Part shown: positions 31,511 through 37,364 of the stretch, one piece after another
Layout: each line of letters opens with the position of its first letter
How positions within the stretch are numbered: position 1 is the stretch's first letter
Source: Clostridium beijerinckii HUN142
GTDB taxonomy: Bacteria > Bacillota > Clostridia > Clostridiales > Clostridiaceae
DNA length: 37,364 nucleotides
Assembly: GCF_000621745.1 (NCBI RefSeq)
Contig: NZ_JHXK01000041.1
Coordinates: 1-37,364, forward strand
Direction of reading: 5' to 3'
Made by a program: the position numbers and the translations under genes
The notes under the pieces: model-generated
Databases searched by the model: none
Told to the model about the DNA's origin: nothing
Seen by the model: the letters and a program-made list of their open reading frames with translations, nothing else

Positions 31511-32176
31511 CTAAATATATTTATTTTCTAACCATTCTTGAAAACTAAATGCTAATTCTTGCATTTCATTAATAAATCTACTAGCATGATAACCGTCACA
31601 GATAGAATGATGCACTTGTATTGATATAGGAATAAATATTTTATTTTCTTGTTTGAAATACTTTCCTGCAGTAAAAATAGGAGTTAAATATGTTCCTTCA
31701 TTACATACATTCAAATTAAACCCTGTAAAACTTACCCAAGGAATACTTGATACCGGAAATGTATTGTCAGGTTCATTTGATTTCGGAGTAAACTTCATGA
31801 TATTTCCATAGTTCTTTATATCATCAAGATAATCACTATAAAAACGTAAAAAACTTTCGTTATATTCCGTCCATATACTTGAAAATGTTTCGTTTTCTTC
31901 ATGAAAAATAGTATAGCTTGGATTCATGCTATCCCAATATCCTAAACTACCTTTATGATCAAAACAAATACGGAATTCTTTATGATTATTAACCACAGTT
32001 GCAATCATATAAATAAGTGTAGGATAAAATTTAATATTTTTAAGTTTAATTTCATACAATAAATCAGTTATTTCTATATTGGCAGTCATACTATAAGTAC
32101 ATTTCACATTATTTAAATAATGTTCAAAGAATGGCTTTCTATTCCAATGATTAATATCTATTAAATTAAAATTCAT
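31511..32176 (-). CDS. Type A chloramphenicol acetyltransferase-like protein (catB/catP group)
   Basis: The 221-residue length and pattern fit trimeric CAT enzymes, which transfer acetyl from acetyl-CoA to chloramphenicol. Features: HWNRKPFFEHYLNNVKCTYS at the N-terminus, RICFDHKGSLGYWDSMNPSY, PWVSFTGFNLN and the active-site sequence IQVHHSICDGYHASRF with the catalytic His190 and structural Asp194. All key residues are present. It starts at ATG 32176 behind TAGGAGG. It lies as a lone gene between two element A copies, like a resistance cassette. Resistance itself is inferred from family membership; some relatives act on other acceptors. Confidence 0.9.
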   Translation of the reverse strand: MNFNLIDINHWNRKPFFEHYLNNVKCTYSMTANIEITDLLYEIKLKNIKFYPTLIYMIATVVNNHKEFRICFDHKGSLGYWDSMNPSYTIFHEENETFSSIWTEYNESFLRFYSDYLDDIKNYGNIMKFTPKSNEPDNTFPVSSIPWVSFTGFNLNVCNEGTYLTPIFTAGKYFKQENKIFIPISIQVHHSICDGYHASRFINEMQELAFSFQEWLENKYI

Positions 32177-32280
32177 AATTTAGGCCTCCTAAAAATTTTT
32201 GTAATTCTATTTTAGAAGGCTATTTTCCGTGACCTAGCCATTTCAATCTCCCTTTTACAATGATATTTATACTTTAATTT

Positions 32281-32435
32281 ATTATAACACATTCTGTAAT
32301 ACCGCACTGTCCAATTTTCGAAGACCTTTTTTATTTACTACATCAAATCTACACATTGTGCATTACGTCTAAATCATGCAAAAAAACATTACAACTTCTA
32401 GATGATCATGTAATATTTCAATCTAGTCTTTACTT
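32281..32435 (-). repeat. Element A copy (variant stem)
   Basis: Minus strand TGTTATAAT (32281-32289), TCCAATTTTCGAAGACC, then a stem ACATTAC ... GTAATAT that is unlike the other copies. The promoter half is well kept, while the hairpin half has been replaced. Confidence 0.7.
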
Positions 32436-32449
32436 ATATTAATTGTTAC

Positions 32450-32743
32450 TCATGGATGATTATGATTTATTTTTACTGGTATTGCCCAAACAAAAAGAGC
32501 CGTCGCTGGTCCAGCAATAAAAAAACAATCAATCAAAGATCTGTATTCTCTTGCAATATTTAAACCATTTATGACTAAAGAACCAACACTACTAAATAAA
32601 AAAGCAATTATAACCAAACAAACTCTTCTGCTTATTTTACCACATATAAATTTTTCTATATCTACTTTTAAGCAGATATTAAAACATATTAAAAAGGATA
32701 CTACATATGTTGCAAGTGCTAAAAAATAATAATAACTTTTCAT
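32450..32743 (-). CDS. Small three-TM membrane protein
   Basis: The 97-residue protein starts at ATG 32743; GGAAGATT is upstream. Hydrophobic segments lie at about residues 4-25, 41-61 and 72-89 (FFIAGPATALFVWAIPV). A basic loop (KISRRV) separates helices 1 and 2, and the tail is His-rich (KINHNHP). No family was recognised. It is a single gene between two element A copies. Confidence 0.6.
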   Translation of the reverse strand: MKSYYYFLALATYVVSFLICFNICLKVDIEKFICGKISRRVCLVIIAFLFSSVGSLVINGLNIAREYRSLIDCFFIAGPATALFVWAIPVKINHNHP

Positions 32744-32795
32744 AAAAATAATCTTCCTTATCTATAAATAAAATAACTCGTTAACATTCCATCCT

Positions 32796-32975
32796 AATTA
32801 TAACATATTTTTAAAATATTTAGATGTACGTTTTTTATTTACTACCTCATAATTTACTATTACGTTTTATAATAGAATTGTGTAGTAAAAAAATCACAAA
32901 TCCAATCTATTGAATAATGCGATTTTACAATTTAGTCTTTAATTTTATTGATTCATAACTTAAGAATATTGTGCC
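32796..32975 (-). repeat. Element A copy (full)
   Basis: Minus strand TGTTATAAT (32796-32804), AATTTACTATTACG, TTTTATAATAGAATTGTG, the hairpin AATCACAAATCCAA ... TTGAATAATGCGATT and the trailer ATTTTATTGATTCATAAC. It includes both the promoter half and the hairpin half. Confidence 0.85.
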
Positions 32976-32993
32976 ATAGCTATAAAGTCACTA

Positions 32994-33209
32994 CTACTTT
33001 TTGTGTATTGTCTTAATCGTATCAAAAATCAATAAAATACTAACGTAAATACTAGATATAAGCCCCATGATTGAAAGTATTCTAAATATAACTTCTGTAA
33101 CATAGCCATTTAAGCTTCCAAAAGCCATTTTTAATTGAAATACACCATATATTTGTGTAAGAAAAAAACCTCCAATTATCCCAAATAAAAGACTAAACCT
33201 TCTCTCCAA
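32994..33209 (-). CDS. Small two-TM membrane protein, TTG start
   Basis: The likely start is TTG at 33209, 8 nt after GGAGGGG; a TTG at 33224 overlaps that site. The 71-residue product has hydrophobic segments at about residues 8-26 (LLFGIIGGFFLTQIYGVF) and 42-64 (ILSIMGLISSIYVSILLIF), ending KTIHKK. Function is unknown. It sits between a full element A (left) and a promoter-side half (right). Confidence 0.6.
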   Translation of the reverse strand: MERRFSLLFGIIGGFFLTQIYGVFQLKMAFGSLNGYVTEVIFRILSIMGLISSIYVSILLIFDTIKTIHKK

Positions 33210-33252
33210 ATCAATCCCCTCCAAATTTACAACAATCTATCATTATGATTTA

Positions 33253-33332
33253 ATTATAGCATATCTTGTAAATATCCAATTGTCAGAAGAACTCTTTATA
33301 TTTACTAAGCAAAATCTACAGATTGTGTATTA
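33253..33332 (-). repeat. Element A, promoter-side half
   Basis: Minus strand TGCTATAAT (33253-33261), then TCTTGTAAATATCC and ATTTACTAAGCAAAATCTAC. The hairpin half is missing. Confidence 0.7.
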
Positions 33333-33995
33333 CTATTTGCTAAATGTTTGAACATTTCCTAATAAGGTTATTTTTTTATTATTAATAATTACTCCACCAG
33401 TATTTGTAATTGCGTATACTTTCTCTCTTTTTTCTTCTAATACCTTATTAATATATTTATTCTGAATTTCAGTTTCTTCATAGTGAACTTCAATATCAAA
33501 ATCCTTAATCAAATTTAGTCCTGAATTGTATGTAAATATTTTATAATCTTCATCTGGAGTAATGTGATATTCTGATATTTGAATCATTGCTCCTGCACTA
33601 CTGCCAATAATGACACCTGTAAAATTTTCAATATCATCAATAAAACCAAGCTCCTTAATGCGTAACATCATTTTATCTGGCAGACCACCAGTAAAAAATA
33701 TTATATCGCTATTTTTTATTTTAACTTTTGCATTTTCCTTTGTATCTTTAAAATAATTTATCCAATTTATATTCTCTTCTTTAATTCCATAATTCAAAAA
33801 CGGTACAGCAATACTTTCATAATATCTACCATTACTCTTACTATACGCATTCTGCCAATCATTATCACTGCATATATTTTCACCAAATGAAAATGGAATT
33901 ATTAAAACTTTGTCATTAGAATTTATATATTTCGATACTATATCTTTTGCCCAACTTTCGTGAAAATTATATGAACTAAACAACATATTTACCAT
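33333..33995 (-). CDS. Peptidase S51 (dipeptidase E / cyanophycinase family)
   Basis: The start was taken as ATG 33995 (AGGGGTGA 9 nt upstream); ATG 34001 is only 3 nt from it. The 220-residue protein has the class I amidotransferase-like fold: DKVLIIPFSFGEN, the SDIIFFTGGLPDKMMLRI turn, and the nucleophile elbow VIIGSSAGAMIQIS with catalytic Ser133. In S51 peptidases this Ser cleaves N-terminal Asp dipeptides (PepE) or cyanophycin. A C-terminal segment reads VYAITNTGGVIINNKKITLLG. Loss of the expected EGxxL residue near the C-terminus was not checked. Activity is probably an Asp-X dipeptidase. Confidence 0.8.
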   Translation of the reverse strand: MVNMLFSSYNFHESWAKDIVSKYINSNDKVLIIPFSFGENICSDNDWQNAYSKSNGRYYESIAVPFLNYGIKEENINWINYFKDTKENAKVKIKNSDIIFFTGGLPDKMMLRIKELGFIDDIENFTGVIIGSSAGAMIQISEYHITPDEDYKIFTYNSGLNLIKDFDIEVHYEETEIQNKYINKVLEEKREKVYAITNTGGVIINNKKITLLGNVQTFSK

Positions 33996-34021
33996 AAACA
34001 TTCACCCCTTATTAATTAAAA

Positions 34022-34125
34022 ACAATTTACTAAGTTTTATAGTAGAATTTTGTAGTGTTTCGGATCTAAAAAGACCACAAATTCATTTTATGAATACTAG
34101 AGTATTTTACAATTATTATAATTAG
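34022..34125 (-). repeat. Element A copy (decayed stem)
   Basis: CAATTTACTAAGTTTTATAG, AATTTTGTAGTGTTTCGG, then AGACCACAAATTCA ... TGAATACTAGAG. The central TTCA/TGAA pair is kept, the outer arms not. Confidence 0.65.
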
Positions 34126-34127
34126 CT

Positions 34128-34571
34128 CTATTTTAACAATAATAATATGATTAATGTTAAAGGCATAATAATATCTGGTATAATTATTACTACATTGCCG
34201 GGATTAAAATTTCTCGATCTTAAAATTTCTTTAATGTGTAAAATAGCCGCCCCAAATAAAAAAGTGGTAAATGGAATAACTGTAGCTATCCAAAATCCAT
34301 CTCTAATCCAATAGCATAATATACCGGATATGCCTATTCCTAATGAAACAATTCCAAGTTCAACCTGAAATCCATTTGAAACCCATCCTATTGTTTTAGC
34401 AACCTTTTCTCTTATAACAACATGTCCAATAAAATTAAATACTCCAAAGAATCCCACTGTAAATACTAATTGAATTAAACACGCATTGTAAATGAAACCT
34501 TGTGATGGATTCAGCAGATTATATATAATACTTAGTATCCATCCGATTACATAACTAATAATATAAATCAT
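34128..34571 (-). CDS. DUF6790-like integral membrane protein
   Basis: The start was placed at ATG 34571 behind GGAGGAA; the ATG at 34595 has no such site. The 147-residue protein has four hydrophobic helices, with conserved-looking VSNGFQVELGIVSLGIGISG, DGFWIATVIPFTTFLFGAAI and LHIKEILRSRNFNPGNVVII. I associate this pattern with a DUF6790-type family from memory. Function is unknown; no neighbour suggests a partner. Confidence 0.6.
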   Translation of the reverse strand: MIYIISYVIGWILSIIYNLLNPSQGFIYNACLIQLVFTVGFFGVFNFIGHVVIREKVAKTIGWVSNGFQVELGIVSLGIGISGILCYWIRDGFWIATVIPFTTFLFGAAILHIKEILRSRNFNPGNVVIIIPDIIMPLTLIILLLLK

Positions 34572-34625
34572 CAATATTTCCTCCGCGCTTTCCATTACAA
34601 ACTCTATTTTTTATAAATACATCCT

Positions 34626-34690
34626 TATTATAGTACACTTTGTAAACACCTCATTATTAAATTTTTTTACTACATCATATAAGAATGTTT
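34626..34690 (-). repeat. Element A, promoter-side half
   Basis: Minus strand TACTATAAT (about 34626-34634), then CACTTTGTAAACACC and TTTTTTTACTACATC. The hairpin half is missing. Confidence 0.6.
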
Positions 34691-34718
34691 TGAAATGATA
34701 ATATCAAGTATACACTCA

Positions 34719-35426
34719 TTACCATAACCAATCTCTTTCATATGGCTCAGTAAATGTACCTTTTTTATTTATATTATCGCCTTCAATCCATTTGAATATC
34801 TTTCTAGCAGATTCACATGCACTTGAATTGGCATCAGATGAACCTGATTGTGTTTTAACTTTTCCTGGATGAATTGAAATAACATCTATGTCGTATGATT
34901 TAAGTTCTTGTTTCAAGCAAATACTCAACATATTTTGAGACGCTTTAGCAATGCGATAAGAATATGAAAAATTACGATCCTCAAATTCTCCTGATGACAT
35001 TGCACTTAATGATCCTAATCTTGATGTAATATTAACTATTTTGGGCTTTTTAGATTTTTTTAAAAAATCTAATGTCGCTTGAGTGCTTCTAATAATTGCA
35101 ATACAATGAATATCAAATAAAGACTTCATTTCTATTGAGGTTACATCTTCAATTTTATACGCATTTCCTGGAATGCCTGCATTATTAATTAATAAATCAA
35201 GATGATTTATGGTTTTAGATAAAGTATTTTTTATAATATTAATGCATTTATCATCTGTTAAATCTGTTACAATTGTAGTAAAGTTATTTTTAAATTCTTT
35301 ATTCAATTCTTCTGCATCTTCTTGTTTTCTCACAACAGAAAAAACATTATAATTATTTGCATAATAAACTTCTATCAATTCTTTGCCAATGCCTCTTGCT
35401 CCACCAGTAATTAATACATTTTTCAT
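34719..35426 (-). CDS. Short-chain dehydrogenase/reductase
   Basis: The 235-residue protein starts at ATG 35426 behind AAGGGGAAT. Classical SDR features: NAD(P) loop TGGARGIGKELIE, NNAGIPGNA, structural Ser in VNITSRLGSLSAMSSG, and the catalytic YRIAK (Tyr-x-x-x-Lys). PGKVKTQSG follows the active site, where nucleotide and substrate loops lie. Arg in VVRKQE after strand 2 favours NADP. The substrate cannot be predicted; C-factor-like members of similar length exist in bacteria. It is a lone gene flanked by element A copies. Confidence 0.9.
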   Translation of the reverse strand: MKNVLITGGARGIGKELIEVYYANNYNVFSVVRKQEDAEELNKEFKNNFTTIVTDLTDDKCINIIKNTLSKTINHLDLLINNAGIPGNAYKIEDVTSIEMKSLFDIHCIAIIRSTQATLDFLKKSKKPKIVNITSRLGSLSAMSSGEFEDRNFSYSYRIAKASQNMLSICLKQELKSYDIDVISIHPGKVKTQSGSSDANSSACESARKIFKWIEGDNINKKGTFTEPYERDWLW

Positions 35427-35462
35427 AACTTAATTCCCCTTATCAACTTGCACCTTTGTTAC

Positions 35463-35556
35463 ATAATAATTTACTATTACGTTTTATTTTAGTATTCTGC
35501 AGAAAAAATGCCGCAATTAATTAATTAATTAATTAATTAATAATACGATATTCTAA
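35463..35556 (-). repeat. Element A copy with TTAA microsatellite in hairpin loop
   Basis: AATAATTTACTATTACG, TTTTATTTTAGTATTCTGC, then ATGCCGCA opens a stem, and about 26 nt of AATT/TTAA repeats (35515-35541) replace the usual loop before TAATACGATATTC. The repeat tract may vary in length by slippage. Confidence 0.75.
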
Positions 35557-36546
35557 TTAGTTATCTTTATTTTTTATCAATTCTAATATTTCATTATTTA
35601 TTATATCAGGATGTGTATGATGTATGGCATGTCCAGCACCATCAACTACTACTTGTTCGCTATTTGTTGACCATTCTTTTAATTCTGCTTGAGTGTTATT
35701 CCATGCTGAATCATATGGATCAGTTAATATTTTTATAGGCATGTCACCTAAATGACCATTTTCTAATACAGTTTCTGCACTAGTTTTTCCTTGATTACCC
35801 TCATCTATAATATTTTTGTTATACATAGTCTTTAGAATCATTGATAAATATAACTGTTTTAAATCATTGGGATATAAATTAAAATTTTTCGAAAAATAAT
35901 CTGTATGGTTAACTATCAACCTTGCTATTCCTATTGATTTTAAGAACTTAAAAGCATATTCTGTACTCTTGGAAATTTCTAATCCAGTGTCAGCATAATA
36001 TTGGGGATTACCACCATCTATTAAAACTATACCAGATACTTCATTTTTATATATTTGCGTAAATCTTATAACCTCTAATGATGCAAATGAATGACCAACT
36101 AATATATATGGAGCTTTTTGGCCTGATTCTTTAAGTGCATCATGCATCTCCTTTACTATAGAATCTATATCTCTGGATGTATCTGTTACCTCACTCCATC
36201 CATGACCAGGTCTATCATAAGTGACTACCTTAGCATAATTTGAGATTTCATTATATAGAGGATAAAAATCTGCATAAGAGCTTGGTGCTTCATGTCCCGA
36301 ACAAAAAACTACAGTCTTATCTCCTTCACCTTTACTAAATACATTAATCTTATGATTATTTACATCAACCATTTCTCCTACCGGAGGATATCTTTTTTCA
36401 TCTGTATATTCTCCTATTCTTTCATAAACAAAGCCTATGAACAAAACGAAAGCTACAAATATTAAACTTCGATATGTATATTTTATGAATCGCTTTTTAA
36501 TTTTTGTTTTAAGCTTCTCTTTCTTCTCTTTCCTACTTAGATACAT
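35557..36546 (-). CDS. Membrane-anchored alpha/beta-hydrolase
   Basis: The 329-residue protein starts at ATG 36546 behind AAGGAGTG. A basic N-terminus (residues 1-25) and one helix (about 27-43, SLIFVAFVLFIGFVYE) anchor the domain, which by positive-inside should face outward. Hydrolase features: FCSGHEAPSS oxyanion loop, VVTYDRPGHGWSE, nucleophile elbow LVGHSFAS (Ser153), LIDGGNPQYY, TDPYDSAWNN acid region and VDGAGHAIHHTHPDII base (His). Members hydrolyse esters or lactones. It is the only gene of its class in the window with a TM anchor. Confidence 0.85.
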   Translation of the reverse strand: MYLSRKEKKEKLKTKIKKRFIKYTYRSLIFVAFVLFIGFVYERIGEYTDEKRYPPVGEMVDVNNHKINVFSKGEGDKTVVFCSGHEAPSSYADFYPLYNEISNYAKVVTYDRPGHGWSEVTDTSRDIDSIVKEMHDALKESGQKAPYILVGHSFASLEVIRFTQIYKNEVSGIVLIDGGNPQYYADTGLEISKSTEYAFKFLKSIGIARLIVNHTDYFSKNFNLYPNDLKQLYLSMILKTMYNKNIIDEGNQGKTSAETVLENGHLGDMPIKILTDPYDSAWNNTQAELKEWSTNSEQVVVDGAGHAIHHTHPDIINNEILELIKNKDN

Positions 36547-36740
36547 TTACAATCACTCCTTGAAGCTATATCCTTTTTCTATTTCAGCATTTTCAAAACT
36601 ATCCATTTAATTCCTTTTACAAATACCTACTTAATTGTAACATAACTTCAAATATAAAATCCCCCAGTTCTTGGAATTGATAAAAATTTCATTAATGTAA
36701 CTCTAAAAATTCTTGTGATTTAAACACTATAAATACATCT

Positions 36741-36810
36741 TTATTATGATAAATTTTGTTACTCCCGCATTATTCAATTTTATTAATTAATGATTTGAGA
36801 AGATGTTGTA
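36741..36810 (-). repeat. Element A, promoter-side half (decayed)
   Basis: TTATTATGATAAATTTTGTT and CATTATTCAATTTTATTAA recall the promoter half; the remaining gap between 36547 and 36834 shows nothing else. Confidence 0.4.
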
Positions 36811-36834
36811 ACAATATTGGTTCCAAATTATTTA

Positions 36835-37172
36835 TTAATTAAACTTCTTATTTTTTATCAAATTATATATAAAATTGATTATTTTTTCTATTCCGTATTT
36901 TAGTAAACCGAAAATAAAACCATAAAATAGAAATGTCAATAGATTTGCTAAATATATATTTATAGTTGCAGAAGGGTGACCCAAATAATGCCTCATAACA
37001 ATGCCGCTTAATAACCAAGTTCTGAAAGGCTCAACGTATATAATCTCACATAGAATAGGGTTCAATGCAATTAAAATGATACCTTTTCATCATAACCTGT
37101 GTAATTCATAACAATAATTAATAAACTTATTATCCCAACCCCCAATATAAACCCCCCTAATGTTTTTTTCAT
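36835..37172 (-). pseudogene. Small multi-TM membrane protein, one-base frameshift
   Basis: An ATG at 37172 with GAGGG upstream encodes MKKTLGGFILGVGIISLLII, then VMNYTGYDEK and runs into a stop at about 37072. The next frame carries on with GIILIALNPILCEIIYVEPF and two more helices (LLSGIVMRHYLG, LTFLFYGFIFGLLKYGI) to 36835. One extra A in GATGAAAAGG joins them into about 112 residues. No family was recognised. Lesion type matches the other homopolymer cases. Confidence 0.65.
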
Positions 37173-37215
37173 ATAATATCCCTCACAATACTTATTTCTA
37201 TTAATAATTGTTACA

Positions 37216-37364
37216 CAATAAATTACTAGTACGTTTTATTTTAGTATGACGCATTAAAAAAAATCGCAAATTCAATCTTGAATAATACGATTTTACAATT
37301 TAGTCTTTAATTTTATTAATTCATTATTTAAGAAAAATATGTATTAACTCAACTACACATTATG
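37216..37364 (-). repeat. Element A copy (full, cut by window end)
   Basis: CAATAAATTACTAGTACG, TTTTATTTTAGTATGACGCATTA, hairpin AATCGCA-AA-TTCAA ... TTGAA-TAA-TACGATT and trailer ATTTTATTAATTCATTATTT. The final ACTCAACTACACATTATG is echoed at about 14118-14136. Confidence 0.85.

Noticed and set aside
9939..37364. CRISPR array
   Set aside because: Repeats are 100-200 bp, imperfect and separated by genes rather than short spacers; no cas gene is present.
9939..37364. Classical integron with attC sites
   Set aside because: No integron integrase, attI or GTTRRRY core was seen, and elements carry promoter-like motifs; only the overall logic is similar.
9939..37364. Prophage
   Set aside because: No capsid, terminase, portal, tail, lysis or integrase genes are present.

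Overview
This AT-rich window fits a member of Clostridium sensu stricto. The grounds are base composition, A-rich RBS-led genes, clostridial families (DUF4830-like proteins, choline/cell-wall-binding repeats, BspA-like leucine-rich repeats, a catB/catP-like acetyltransferase) and a LysR-regulated aspartate module. No species can be named from sequence alone. There is no rRNA, tRNA, CRISPR array, transposase or integrase.

Layout. (1) 1-3740: single minus-strand genes (VOC protein, frameshifted membrane protein, C39-like peptidase, lipoprotein, zinc-ribbon/DJ-1 protein), mostly separated by a structured repeat, here called element A. (2) 3740-9250: an ordinary metabolic island without the repeat. 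It holds a DAACS dicarboxylate/amino-acid symporter (4111-5376), aspartate ammonia-lyase (6344-7804) and a divergent LysR regulator (7973-8929). The divergent promoters overlap around a 21-bp palindrome. A rod-shaped, 6S-like RNA candidate lies at about 8950-9138. (3) 9250-37364: a long run of about 30 small, mostly unrelated genes. All are on the minus strand except three (HxlR, Rrf2, methyltransferase). They are separated by element A (about 20 copies, complete or partial) or by a second repeat family, element B (two near-full copies and one split copy).

Element A. On its gene-distal side it carries a hairpin whose arms vary between copies yet keep pairing. On the side facing the next start codon, many copies carry an extended -10 promoter-like motif. 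The one-way gene orientation, the recurring structured site at gene ends, and the cargo (GNAT, VOC, Nudix, RidA, HIT, chloramphenicol acetyltransferase-like, SDR, small membrane proteins, duplicated M50 proteases) resemble an integron cassette array. The sites are not canonical attC sites, however, and no recombinase is visible. This is the best candidate for an undescribed system here; the alternative is a dispersed REP/MITE-like repeat.

Element B. It is 350-400 bp with a strong hairpin. One copy is split by the Rrf2-methyltransferase pair. The 8-bp inverted sequences GTTTAGAT/ATCTAAAC sit exactly at the split points, and the two genes share the palindrome TACAGTCTGTA.

Gene decay is frequent. 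Five array genes are each broken by what looks like one missing base in a homopolymer. One GNAT has a late stop, and two fragments (HIT-like, GNAT-like) remain. The pattern could be decay or assembly error, so reads should be checked first.
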